Shown: piece after piece, positions 51,601-64,000 of the stretch | Layout of the letters: every line of letters begins with the position of its first letter | Numbering within the stretch: position 1 is the stretch's first letter | Assembly (NCBI GenBank): GCA_037389465.1 | Contig: JAZARR010000059.1 | Coordinates: forward strand, 3,619,001-3,683,000 | Direction of reading: 5' to 3' | DNA: 64,000 nucleotides | Source: Baylisascaris procyonis | Lineage: Eukaryota > Nematoda > Chromadorea > Rhabditida > Ascarididae | Program-made: the position numbers and the translations under genes | Notes under the pieces: generated by a model | Told to the model about the DNA's origin: nothing | Database searches by the model: none | Seen by the model: the letters and a program-made list of their open reading frames with translations, nothing else

Positions 51601-53620
51601 GTACACTTCGTTGAATCAAAAGTCGAATGGAGAATGAAGCAGTAGAACTAGTTAGAGCAGCTGAATTTTACATGGCGGCATGGTGTATTACTGCCCTAAA
51701 AGTTCCCAGTTCTCCACGCTTCGGATAATGCGAGCGATGCTCCACTTCGTACAGCATTCACCCTTATTTTATCATTTCCTGCCACAGCGAATCTCAAATC
51801 CTGCTCGTGCAACGACGTACGACAGGATTCCAATAGTCTCGGGTAGAATTGCTCGAGCAAAAATAAGTGCAAAACCTTTCATTAAACATTCGAACTTCTG
51901 CATCAGCCAGTTCGCTATTTATTTTTAAACTCCCTACTAATAATAACGCTTTTCGAATCTTATGGAGCAAAACGAAGTGAAACAGATGTTTCCTTGATCC
52001 ATTTGCAGGTCGCAGATATGCAGGTTTTTTCAGTGCAGTTTTTTGATGAGACTTCTGCATCGTTCCTTTCCTAACATCTATAATTTACGGAAGTTGGAAA
52101 ATGCTTTCGCACACGAAAAGTCATTGTAGTCCACGTGTTTGCGTGTGCGTGGGTGATCAGCTAAGATTGTTACACAAGTATCCATAGGAATAGCACATGC
52201 GTACACGCACACGCACATACATATAACGCACACTTGCATGCGTCCATATACATCTTGCATGTTCGGAACGCGACAGCTTTGCATAGGCTAACGCATAATG
52301 CAATCATGGGTAGAATTCGAGCAATTCTTCATGGTGCTTTTGCAGAATGTAATGGTCCTTTCACAGGGACGGTGTATCAGTACTGGATCGGGAGATGTAT
52401 ATCTCCACTTACGAAAGAGATTCATGCGATACAACTGCATCGAGTAACGGGGCGGTTAAGTGAGCCTTTTGGTTTAACGGCGGTCGAGCGAACTTGCAGT
52501 CTATCTTGAAGGCAGTTTGTTCGCCAGAACATTTTCGCAAGCTGTAGCACAACCTGTGGCATCTTCCTTACAACATAGTGGAATCATAGGTTGTCTTCAC
52601 AAGAGGTATATTTCAAAAAGTGGCAAATGGGATTATACTGTGTTTAATATGTTGAATATTCCATCATCTGTAACATATGTTCTCACACTTAAGTGTATTA
52701 TTCAAACATTGCAGTACTACCAAGCAGTATATACGGGAAATGCATCTTATGGTCTACTTCAAGCATAGCATTTTACGGGAAGTCTACGCAACGAACCCGC
52801 TCGGATAGCAGCGATTGCCGCGCAAGTTCAACGTACTTCACATGTTCGACGATGCTTTAAGCGATCAGGTCAATTAACTGCCTGAAAGCAGTTGATGTGA
52901 GGCGGACCGGACATGCGCAAAAGCTGCATTAATCGGACAAAATCCGCTTCCTGAGGGTGGTTGGCGCTTCAGTATTAACGATTTCTCTCTACTAGGTAGT
53001 GTTCACTTCCTTAAACAGCACAATTCACTGATGAACAGTGAAGCGGACGACACATCTTTTGTTTCTAAGTGAACTCTTCGTGCATAGACGATGCGACGTT
53101 GTTAAATTGTACTCAACGAAAAACGCGCCATATAACTTTAATTCGTTCTGTCAACGTCAATATTCAGTAATATCGTCACATACATCTCACAAATGACAAC
53201 GAAATGCTCAACACATGAAATGCATAAAAAAACCAAAAAATTTACATAACATCGACAAGCATACTGAACAAGAATATTTGAAAAATGCACAAATCTAAAA
53301 CACTAATCGGGCAGCGAAAATGAGGATGACCGCACATTTACCTATTGCACAACAAAAATCGTTGAAGACAGTGCAAAGAGGTGATGTGTGTTGGCGATTC
53401 AACACGGCTATTAATCCAAACTTGTCTTATCGAGTTATGGAGCATATCTACACACAGGAAAAATTGCATCGCCATCAGAAAGCACCGAAGTATGCACGAC
53501 ATGGTCTTATACATCTGGGCGACCGAAAAATAAGGACACTTTGAAATTCTAAAACACACTCTACATAGAAAAAACTCCTATTTTTTCTATATTTCACAGG
53601 TCATATCAATGCCGTCCAAA

Positions 53621-56600
53621 TCACAGCTCCTTTTTGCCTTTCCTGGTTTTCGGCGGTGGGGTAACAGGTTCTGGCTCTGGCTCTTCGTCTTCATCTTCTG
53701 AAAGCAGAGGTTTTGAAGGGAAAAGAAGTTGTTATTTTAGCATTTGATGCACAAGCCATAGATATGTCCCTGCAAATATTCAAATTCCGCAAAATCGTTT
53801 TGATGACTTCTCTTTCAAATGTCATGTTAGTCACTAATGAGAAGTCGTTTAGCAACGTTTAAAGGGAGCCATGCAGTCGGCGTATAGCAGAGTTAGCTGT
53901 CCGACAGTTGCCACCGTGAAAGTACGGCAACCTAGTTTTATTAAGAATGGGCGGCTTAGTTGTTACATAGTGAAGCAAACATATGGAGTGAATTCTTTAA
54001 ATGTAAAGGTGTCTGAATAAAAGAATTGAGCTTCATAAATTCTTTGATGTGAGATGATGTGTTAAAAGCCAAACGAGGGAGCATATCGCGAGATAAATTT
54101 TCGTGAATTTCCTGAAAATATGCCGAAAAACCCCGTTATGTGGGAATGAGGGCGAAATTCACATTCGCTGCAAGCCTTCATCCACTCGGCGGCAAAGATG
54201 AACATTATGCAGTTCACGGGTAATAATCAAGAGTTCACAGCAAACATCCCTTACGGCGATGCGAGGTCAGTCACAGCACTACAAACCGTCTTCTCAAAGA
54301 AGGAGAAACCGTACGCCAAGATGATAAAAACGCCCTGAGAGACCTGGTCAACACTTACTGCTTTCGTGCCGGCAAATGTGACACCTCGACTACGGTGGCT
54401 ATAAGAAAGTGTAATCAACTAATACGTCAATGTTACTGCCATAGACAAGGACAGTTCGGAGCGTGTTCTCTTTGAAGCTGTGCAAGATGTCTTTCTTCAA
54501 GTGGATAATCAAACGATCGTCGATACGCAGCGCAGTTTGACTCAATCATCGAAGATGAAGAATGGCATAATCCTCATTTAGGGACCGTTCCATTTTTCTC
54601 AAGGAATCTGATGTGGCGAAACGTGTCGTTGCCAGAGCTTATCTTGCTAGAGACGACCTTAAATCATCCTTGCTAGGGCAAGTGGAGACATCGAGAGATC
54701 TGGAGAACCTGCGGTTGCAATACTTATACGAAGGAACGGAAGTGAATCAGAATATTCAGGAGATATTCCATAAAACATGAGAAAATCACAACCGACTGAA
54801 CGTAATAATCTTGTAGATAGGTGGAACAGGCGCAAACACTGCTGAGATGGCCTTTTCAGGTCGCAACGATAGCTACGAGAGGAATGCTCCAATTCAGAGG
54901 CATTGACACCCTAAAAGTGAACATAAAAGAAAGTGGACCGGCCTTCAATAAACAGGCGCCCCAAGCCTGGTGGAACAAAGCACTTAGCTGGTCGCAGAAA
55001 TGCTGGATGCAGTCCATTATCATCGTTAGAGCGCAGAGCAAGCTCTTCGAAGTAATCTCATCGACAAACAGAAAAGGAAACAGAAGAGGTTGACCAACGA
55101 ATCAGGAATGCCACCTCTTACATCGAACAAGAAATGAACAAAGTTGAAATTCGTCCAAAAATCATGCGTCCATTCTAGTTCTTGTTGCCGGCAGCCCCAT
55201 TTTTATGGTCTTGCTGAAAGGCCTAGAATTGTGCGCCTGTAATGCCTTAACCATAACGGCACGAAAGCCATCCACATCGAACAGCTCAAGTAATGTGAAC
55301 ACAAACAACCTGGATCTCACACGTCGCAAACACCGTCCACAGTCCGTTGAACAAAACATACGATTACCAACCGGCACGGTTTCGTCTCCAAAGGTAGCTT
55401 CTGACCCAAGGGAAGGTCACGAAACAAATGTTCGCGAACTTTCAGAAGATTTCAGAAAAGAACAAATGTGAAAAATATTGCGAAACAGGACTTGTGAAGT
55501 ATTGAAAGACCAAGAAAAGAGAAAAAAAAAACAGCCTCAAAGGGATGTGGCAGCAAATCATGACGTCGAGGATGATTTCTGATGCAGACTAAAGGAAAGC
55601 CGTGCAGGAGATGGAACAATGCTCAGCAACAGCGAGCTACGGCCCAAACGACCACGTTTTGATCGTATTGGACTGAAGTAGAAGTGGGCAGCTTCTCACG
55701 TTCACTGTCGCGTTGTTAAGTCTTTCGATACAGTCTCTTGTTTGTCCAACTGTTTAGGTGCGTCCTTAACGCTGATAAAATTCAATCTATTATTTGTAAA
55801 TATTGTTTACGCATTATAGGATATAACTCAGGCTAGAATTACCGAAGTTGTCGAAGAAAAAAAAAACACTCACAAATGATCAAACATGCGACGGTGGGAA
55901 AGAAAGTGATATGGGCCGAGAATGGACCCATCACGCAATCAGTTTATTTCGATTTGTTAAACCTGAGTATTATTTACGTTAGAAGCCGAATTCAAACGCA
56001 CTCCTCATGTTATTCTCCTATTCGCTTCAAAATGGTAATGCTCATAGCTCGATGAAAGCTATATCCAGCTGCATCGAAAGAGACACAACTCTTATTTAAA
56101 AAATTTAATAGCCATTTCGGAAGAGGTTTGCTGTTGCAAAATTCTTCCTTATCATCGTTATTTGCCCTTAGAACTTTCAGAAAAATTTCCAAAACTAAAG
56201 TGCATAGTTCGACCATTTCATGAAGTACTGCATTTATTAAGGAGTGTGATATTATAGTAACCTAAACGCCTACTTGCATTCTATTCCCATTTCTTTGATA
56301 AGTGTATTACTTTTATGTGGTTGTTTGGTGAATAGCGGATGATTCAAGAACTCTTTTTCTCTGCCACCTTATACTAACGATTGATAAAGAACTAACAATT
56401 GAAGAAAAAAATAACGCTTTTTTTTTCAAAACCTGATTAGAATTTTTAAAATCAGATCAATCGACGCATATCGGTCATGGATTTTATCCGTTGTTCACCA
56501 ATTGTTTCAGACTGTCTTTCAAATGAAACAAGTAAAGAACCACTTCCTAGCTCACTGAATGTACTGCGAAAATTAGTTATGCACTTATGTTTTACTTTTC

Positions 56601-59600
56601 TAGTCCCATTCAGTGTTTCAAGGCACCCGTTTTCATTTTCAGTACAACAAATTTCCGTTAACGCCGATCTTGGTGCGCTGATCGTGTCGCACGTTTATAA
56701 TCTTCGGGAGTGCAGATCAAACAGAGAGATTAATGACTGCTTACCGTCGAGTGAGATGCTGCCGTTCATGATTTGATCGATCCACGTTTGTAGCACTTCG
56801 AGGTTGCTATCACGATGCTTTTTGGGATCATCCAGATTAACTTGTGACATGTCGAACCATATTCCTTCTTTCTGCAGATATTCCAAAAACCATATCGACA
56901 GAAATCAAATACAGTCAGGAACCCTAGGAAATTTGCTTCGACAAAACTTGACGTTTCCCGAAACAGGTACAAGGCAACACAATTTTCAGTTAGAGCGCGA
57001 GATAAAGTTTCCAACAGGCTTTGCGTGATAAGATTCGCATAAGTTTTCAACAGAATTTAGGCAAACAAGATCAAGGCTTACCTACACTATTTTCTTGGAC
57101 TTCAAATCGAATGAGGCCTGCACTTATAGGGCGAGAGCCGTGGATTTTCCGAAAAACAATTCAGTACGGCCAAGGATTTTTTCGGCAAGGACAAGTGGCA
57201 GTGCTGTGATACTAGTAGTGGGCAATACCAGATATATCACTAAGTGAAAATTGCGTTGTTTTATAAGAAGATTGTACCACTCTTATGCGGCAGTGCAGTC
57301 TCTTTTAGGAAAATATAGTCAAAACTGAATGGGTAGTTCTCGATTTGGAAGGATGGCAAATTCCAACCTTTAAAAAAGGATCGTGCATGCTGCTTACTTG
57401 CTTGGACGAATCGCAATACGATACTATTTTTTGCCTTGAAAAGGATGCGGCACTTCCCCCTCAGAGCAAACGCCACTTTTGAAAAAAAAAATTTGGTGTC
57501 TCCCATAGAAAGTCTAGAACAAAGAAATTCTAGGAGCTTCGCATTATTATGGTTGATTGCAGGCGTGCCACTAAACTCTTTCGAAGCTTGTTTGCAACTG
57601 CCATCAACAAATTCACTATTTCCGTATGTTACGCAAGGATATTTTTTGTCGTTTTTGTATCTAAGTTTTCGTTACAGCAAGTTGTCCTTGCAAGCGTTGT
57701 GGTTTAAATGCGCATATGACAGCGTTCTTAAAGTCAAACAAGTAAAAACATTACTCGTATTTAAGCAAAGGGGAAGAACATCAATTAGGACTTGTAGGGG
57801 AATCAACGACTTCAATAAACAAATGCAACGGGAACTCATTAGAACAATGAAAGTGATTGCGGTTAAAATGAATATTGTGCAACATTCTTATGCCGCGACG
57901 GTTGGAGTCTGTTGTTGAGGTTCTCAATAATGGCGCAAGTTTTCTGCGCTATCGATGTTTTACATTTAGAACAAATATCGATAGTGATAAAAAGAATGGA
58001 GAGAGTATGAGATGATCGAGAAAAATATTGATCCATCGCTTTTTAAGTATTGAGTCAAATAATGGATCATATATCTCTATGACGAATATCTAGGCAGCTA
58101 CCCAAGACAGGCAAAAATGATGCACATGACCAAATTCTGTATGCACTTGTTTGCTTTTCATGATCCTGAAGCATCTCACAATTCTTTCGAAGAAAATCTC
58201 GGATACTGTTCCAGAGAAGTGCGCCGAATTCGTAATGAGGATGCACAAGCACACAAAATGTAGTCACACATGTGACACAATTAATACAAATGAATTCTCA
58301 CTTTCGACTGTTGTTTCCGAAATTGAGATGCCAAGTTCGTGAATAATATGTGCCCCTATTCCTCACCTCATATTTCGTACCTACACTATACGGTTCCGGT
58401 TTCTCTAAGAGTTGAACGACACTAATTTACTTTTAACGCAAATGCTTCTATCCTATTTCTTGCTAGATATCCCATGATTTTCTCATCAAGGTACTCATCC
58501 GTTTCTGAGACAGAGTTTTCTTAAAACACAAATTCTATTCACAGTTGAGGCTTCTACTTGAATTTCCAGGCAACCAGATGGTAAACAAACCAAGTGCTAC
58601 TCATTTCTGAGACATGAAACCGTGCACTTAAATTATCAATACATTTCATCCCCTCCGCTCCATGAGAAACCATGAAAAACAACTGCAACACGGCGAGCGC
58701 ATGAACTCTCTAATTTCTCTGATATTTGAGGAAGCGCGAATCTTAATTTAATTTTTGCTCGCAAATAAAATAACGCTCACGTCAGAAATGTCGACTAAGC
58801 CGAGCTGAGGGCCTTCTTCGATATCGATGCCGAACATTTCCTCCCAAATATCGACCATAAGCGGGAACTCATCTGAATGCATAATACCAAAAAATAGTAG
58901 ATTTCGTGATTCCAGCGCAAACGAAGAGGAAGAGAAAGAATCTTTGCACAAACTAACGTCTAAAACTCCAAGGTCGTAAGCGAACACTGGCATCTCTTGG
59001 GCGACACCAGCAATAGTATGCATATGACACCCATAAATGTACATAAAAATTGCTCCATCGAACAACTCCTCCATTCTTTTCCCACAGACTTCATTTCAGC
59101 AAAGGAAGAATTAAAAAAAAAGAAAAGAAATACTAGGTCCCCAAGGTCAATGAGCTAATTTAAAAGTGAACCTGAAAACTTTTGCTCCTAGTCTGAACAG
59201 CCCATGACTTTCTCTTTCTTTCCAATTTGGGCGAATTTCTGAGGGATGCATACTGCACAAGATTTTCACGCGACCTGTTAATCAACAAGAGACCACCCAA
59301 CTATAGTCACATTTGTCAAAGCAAAAAATAAAAGTGAACAATAGCTCATTTGCAGAAATCAAAATCATTTTGAACGGTAATGAATCGAATGTCGCAGTGA
59401 AGCTCGAAAGCTTAATTTGTGAAGAAGAAGTGACAAGAGTGTTAGTGCTCTAAGCCTTTGATGCAAGCCGTATGCAATTCATTAATGAAACTAAAATCAA
59501 TAATTCTCACATGAAGTGGGAGACCGCTGAAAGAGAATGAGATATCTAAAACAATTATTGACATGGGTTTTTTTGCTGGCAAAGCAGCTGGAAGTTTTCT

Positions 59601-62600
59601 AATGCATTCAGAACTGCGTGCCGGAACTATTTCCTTAATAGCCCCAGATTCTTTCCTGTCTTGTTTCTTCTCCGTTTCTTGTGCCTTCTGTAGACGAAAA
59701 GCGAGGTGGGAGCTGAGGAACAAGCCCTCTTTCTTATGTATGCCGTTCCTAACAGCCGGTGAGAAGACAATGGCTTCAAAAAAATGTCTTAAAAGTCAGC
59801 GCAATTAACGTTTCATGAGTTCGTTTTTACTGGCAGACGGGTTAAATGAGTAAGATGATTCTGCCCAATGAACAGTCCAATAACTTTCTACAACTCAAGA
59901 TTTCAAAAATATCGTCTTTTGTAGCCTCAATGAAAAAAGCGTGATTACGAAGCGACCCAAGCAGCACACCATTAATGAGTGAGCCAACTTTGGAAAATTT
60001 TGGAATAGGTGATTGGAACAACTTTCGGGATGGTAAACGAGCATTTTTTTCGTTCTTCCAGTCCTCTCTAATGTTAGCAAATTTGCACGAACCCATTAGT
60101 CACGCTGTGTGATCACATCATAAAAATTGGAAGAGGCAGCTTTTACCAGGGTCAATAAGGACGATCTGAAGGGTGCCGGCATGTTCACTATTCTCGTCGG
60201 CCAGTTTTTGCAACAGATTGAACATTGCACGACCTTCTCGACTTTCTTCGTCGCAGAATGCTATTACCAATTTTTCATCTTCGTCTGCATCTTTCTGCAA
60301 TTATTGGAATTTTTGAGAAAGTGCGGTGTGTTCTGGATGAAGATCTCGAGAGATTCGTTGCTTGAAGCAGGCAACGACTTGGTCGGCAATAACGGTGAAA
60401 TCGCAACGTTTGGGAGACTCGCCAAATTGTTTCTTGCAAACTTCGCACCACACCAGGTTACTTATGAGACTCTTACCTCTATGAACCTTCACTCCACCGA
60501 AAAGCAGAAGGAACGTTGAGCTGCCAATTAATGGACAATTAGGCTGCTTGACGCACTTAAACATTTAATGGGTCATTGGAGTATTTTAATAGCATCGCAG
60601 CGTTTCAGTGAATTGCTCTTTAATTCTTTCAGAGCATTTTGAATTAAACTGATGCAAAATTCGGTGGAAGCAAAATGAAAAAAAAAAAACGCAAAATCAA
60701 GAAACACATATTCCCACAATATTGCAACATTTTTTATCATTAAAAATGGGCGAAGGAAAATAACTCTGCCACGTTGTAGTAGCAATCTATTCGAACATTA
60801 AGCAGTGAGCATTTGAAAGATTCAGCAGCCGATGTTGGTGAAATATGCAATAGTATTTCCAGCAACTGTTACGAATGTTCTATGCGTTTTTTTTTTGAAA
60901 ATGAAAACAGCATACCCAAACATTGAAATAATTCTGCAGAGTTAGTTTCTGCATGACAGGTTCTTTGTGCTTTTCCACCCAATCTTCGAATTCATCCTCC
61001 GTATCGACTGAAACTGGCGCATAAATTGGGTCATCTTCGAATGGTCGAATCATTTGAACTTCGCCAACACGCTTCAGTCCCATTTTACGAGCCCACTGAA
61101 AACAAGTCGCATCCATCAACTGTGTACAAAATTAAAGCCTAATTTCTACCAAAAAAATTTGTTTTCTGAACAAAGGGACGATCAGCTAATTCAAGCATGA
61201 AAAAGGCACTTTCCAACACAACATATAACAAATCGCATTTTTTAAAGAATTGAACGAACTGACTAGTCGATGATGATTGAACAACCTAATAAATATTAGT
61301 AGCAATTGGAATGCGTTAGCTGTGTACTTGTTTTCGTCACGATTGCCATCAGTATGTCAGCATCCTGCTTAACTGCACTCACAGAATGAGAAACATTTAC
61401 AGCTTCGATGGAAGGAACGATGAAAACAGACGGGAATATTGTCGTTTAGTCAAACGAATCAAACTAAACATTCACTTTTTCGTTGATAAATACAATAAGG
61501 GTGCATTATCGTGTGCAAATTGCATACACCGTATAAAAGAGCTAGAAAGGAGGATGATCACAACATACATATGAGTTCACGACGGCGAAAAATTCAATCT
61601 CTCCCATGAAATCCTCGGCGGCTTCTTCGAATTCTTTGAGTGCTGCAATCGAACGCTGTCTTCAGATTTCAATCTTGTGGCAGCATTCACTGCCCCACTG
61701 CTCGAATGCTAATCTCAACAGGCAAAAACAACGAAGGGCACCCACACCAAAGCTGTGCAATCATTATTGTGGCACGCCTAAGGAGGTCTAATATCGCACC
61801 AGGGAGACCCCACTAATAGATGCCCTGCCAACTATTAGTCTGTACAGTGCAAATATGGTAGGAGCCGTCAGTGCATCGAAAGAGGTTATAGGACTCACAT
61901 TCTCTGAATGAAGCCAGTATAATATAATATTCTAATGTTCAGAATTGTGTTCGATCGAAAAAGTTAGAGGTCGAACGGTCGAAGTTCAAAAGTCGCCAGT
62001 CATACCTCTCTTTTACTCCTTTCTAAATCATTTTCAACTTCACAGCTGTAAATACAGTAATATCACATACCCAAGATCTAGTTTTGCTTTATATTCTCAC
62101 TTAACATATGCTTCATGCACTAGTTTTGTCGTGCCCTCATTGATGTTGGAGGCAATAAAAAGTGAATTCATATGTGTGTAAAGCTTATGCGTTTATTTGC
62201 TTTGTAGAGTTACGGATATTAGTATAGCCCTTTATCCTGACTGATATCCAGGTTGCCTATAGCAGTATTAGGATTTTGAAAACGTCAATGCTATGAGAAA
62301 ACGAACCAGCACTGCCGGGTTCAAAATAACCGATGACGCGCACGGTGTTATCTTCGAGAGATTCGAATTCCTCCTGGTCGTGTTCATCGTTGATGATCGT
62401 CACTGGATCGTCAGGGATCTGAACAGTAACGTAGGTTATGGGTTATGCGATGAACTATATGTAAAATTTTGACTGCAAAACTCGAAAATGTATCTATTTT
62501 AGTGATAAGTGTCAAAACGAGAGTAAGTAAGAAAGTGACAGACAAAAACCTGGTAAAGTTTATGGGATCAGTGTTGAGGCGAAATATTTGGACGCCATTC

Positions 62601-63089
62601 CTTTCATGTACATATAGAGTGTTGTAGTATATTTATAATCATCATCAATGTGACATTGGGTGCCAATAAAATACTGGAGAAAACTAGTGCTGAATATTTA
62701 AAAACAATGCCAAGAGTAGGCCAAATAAAGGCAACAACTTTCTCTTGGTGGATGGCACGGACGCTTACTCAAAATCGTGGTATTAGGTATGAGCTACTGC
62801 GAGCGTTATTAGAAAGCACAAAAATAAAATTTGTGCATTAAAAATGATAGGATGCTAGTCAGACCACGGAAGATTTCACTAATCAAATGCAATGTTTAGC
62901 GACTGCTTAGCCTTTTTGTGTTATAACAATGAAGGGTTTATCAGAAGTTGTTCTGAGAGAAAAGCGAACATCCATAAGCCATGAGACGAACGTATCGGGA
63001 TCGCGCACACCGTGATACTCGATCTTATAGCCGTCCTTATAAACGTGAATAGTGTCCTCACCTTTTTCCACCTCTGCAAGTTCCGCCAT
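53621..63089 (-). CDS. csq-1: Calsequestrin (5' exons outside the window)
   Basis: High-capacity, low-affinity calcium buffer of the sarcoplasmic reticulum lumen. Exons in phase: 63089-62970 (start uncertain), 62418-62307, 61642-61569, 61095-60916, 60294-60147, 58872-58781, 56871-56745 and 53697-53621. About 309 residues are present; calsequestrins have about 400, so the signal peptide and most of the first thioredoxin-like domain are missing, presumably beyond 64000. Visible features are the strongly acidic thioredoxin-like domains (GEDTIHVYKDGYKIEYHG, GEVQMIRPFEDDPIYAPV, DEEPEPEP near the end), and the calsequestrin block DEFPLMVDIWEEMFGIDIEE followed by GLVDIS. The protein ends KTRKGKKEL, an ER-retention-like tail. 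The MAELAE start is an internal position of the protein, not the true initiation site. Two donors are GTTCGC and GTTCGT. Introns reach 3 kb; the last holds a decayed coding sequence. Confidence 0.9.
54170..55870 (+). pseudogene. Decayed, frameshifted coding sequence (possible processed pseudogene or old transposon)
   Basis: Protein-like stretches run through different plus-strand frames one after another: IMQFTGNNQEFTANIPYGDA, then KNALRDLVNTYCFRAG with CNQLIRQCYCH, then RVLFEAVQDVFLQVDNQTIV, then DVAKRVVARAYLARDDLKSS with LRLQYLYEGTEVNQNIQEIF, then DQRIRNATSYIEQEMNKVE, then a proline/serine/lysine-rich end. Stops and shifts separate them, and the region is richer in GC than the host intron. 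A run of about 12 A's at 55857-55868 could be a tail. I do not recognise the family. It lies antisense to calsequestrin inside its last intron. Confidence 0.45.
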
Positions 63090-63109
63090 GATGAAGAACC
63101 TTGCATCAT

Positions 63110-64000
63110 ATGGTAACAGTGGGAGGTAATGTGTTGTATGTTTTCAGGCAATGTTTTCAGCTAATGTGTTGCTATGGTCGAGCATTATCGGATCCTCCAC
63201 TAATATTTTGAAATTTAAAAAAAGAAATGCAGTTTTCTCGTTGATGGGTCCCCCTTGTTTGTCGCCCCAGCTGCTTCCTACACTAGGCCTTCTTGAGCAA
63301 ATTATATATTATAGTGAGGGTGATTCGGAGTCCACAAACTATGGCTCATTTCTCCAAAACTTTGATACACTCTCTTGGCCAATCAATAAGCAAATTTCTC
63401 CCAGTTTCCGTCCTACCAAACTTTCCCGCAGTTTCTTTTCTTCCCATGGATGAAAGATTGGACAAAAACTTCTCTAAACACGTCGTTTTCAAATGTCAGG
63501 TATGTAAGTCGTATCATCTAAACAAGCCTGGATCATCGATTGAAATTAAACAATGAATAGTGCATTGCAATTCTGCACTCAGCGCACTGCCAAAATCCTC
63601 ATTGAGGAAGTGCGCTTCTGATATTGGATAATTGTATTCTAAAATAAGTTGCAAGGAATAACCGAAGCAGCTTGACAGCTTTTTTGCTAGCATCAAAGAT
63701 AATGACCGCTTAAACAGCAATTCATTTTGTCCGCTCACTGGTGCATCTTGGTGATATAATTTGAGCGCAAGTTATCTACCATCAGTATTGTCACACTAAA
63801 GTGATTTCTATTTCCACTTTCATTTGGGTGTCATACGCTACAGACAGAGGGATATCAATGAATGTCCCATGGTCTCATTTATTTAAGGAACGCACAAAAT
63901 AAAGCGACGACTAATGGTCAAGAATGCCACAGACCTTCCTGCTTTCGCAGCCTAACTTCTTTTGTCGTATTCACCGTGTAGAAATTGTAACCTCGCTTTG
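63110..64000. other. Right-edge region, probably calsequestrin intron
   Basis: No calsequestrin N-terminal exon, signal peptide or other gene was found here. It most likely lies in an intron upstream of the first visible calsequestrin exon. Confidence 0.4.

Larger units (their letters stand above)
31927..53620. other. About 21.7-kb gene-poor region
   Basis: I find no recognisable protein or RNA gene here. Open frames of 60-113 codons exist on both strands but lack domain motifs, codon bias or linkable splice sites. The GPCR promoter should be in the first part. Distinct structures are the degenerate tandem repeat at 36220-38060, a duplicated 17-mer at 42335 and 42406, a purine-rich stretch at 45225-45270, the hairpin at 48643-48687, and a CA/TG-rich stretch at 49360-49430. 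Nematode-specific fast-evolving genes could be missed. Confidence 0.45.

Noticed and set aside
62650..62841. Plus-strand frame sharing LEKTSAE..KTM with a frame at 38190-38226
   Set aside because: The similarity spans only about 12 residues with no wider match; probably chance or a tiny repeat fragment.

Overview
The window looks like nuclear DNA of a nematode, most likely from the rhabditid/strongylid branch (C. elegans, hookworm relatives). The evidence is many small exons split by AT-rich introns with TTTCAG-type acceptors, a myosin light chain that aligns almost residue for residue with C. elegans MLC-1/2, an OSM-9/OCR-type TRPV channel, a C. elegans-like calsequestrin, and a copy of the SL1 spliced-leader sequence. 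Species cannot be fixed from this sequence alone. Exon models were joined by hand from splice signals and reading phase; no alignment or search was run.

Every gene I can support is on the minus strand. From low to high coordinate: (1) 1-415, an SL1-like sequence followed by a 5' leader and an interrupted reading frame that runs off the left edge, probably a retrocopy of a trans-spliced mRNA; (2) 5058-6577, a complete four-exon myosin regulatory light chain (170 aa); (3) 9273-20557, a 16-exon TRPV channel (about 863 aa) with ankyrin repeats, six membrane segments and a basic tail; (4) 22314-23002, a tentative small secreted cysteine-rich protein; (5) 25576-31904, a complete six-exon rhodopsin-like GPCR (346 aa), apparently trans-spliced; (6) 53621-63089, the C-terminal two thirds or so of calsequestrin, whose N-terminal exons lie beyond the right edge.

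Between these lie long gene-poor stretches. The largest, about 21.7 kb (31917-53620), holds a degenerate tandem repeat near 36.2-38.1 kb, a strong RNA-like hairpin at 48.64 kb, and no gene I can recognise. Other repeats are a 112-bp (TA)n tract at 2.6 kb, a G-rich purine tract inside a TRPV intron, a LINE reverse-transcriptase remnant antisense in another TRPV intron, and a frameshifted formerly coding region inside the last calsequestrin intron.

Two genes belong to the muscle contraction machinery (myosin light chain, calsequestrin) and two to sensory or neuromodulatory signalling (TRPV, GPCR). Their spacing, several kb apart, argues against an operon. Points worth a second look are the genomic SL1 relic, the possible 33-nt intron and secreted peptide, a GC-AG intron, repeated use of GTTCGY donors, and a KDEL-like end (KKEL) on calsequestrin.
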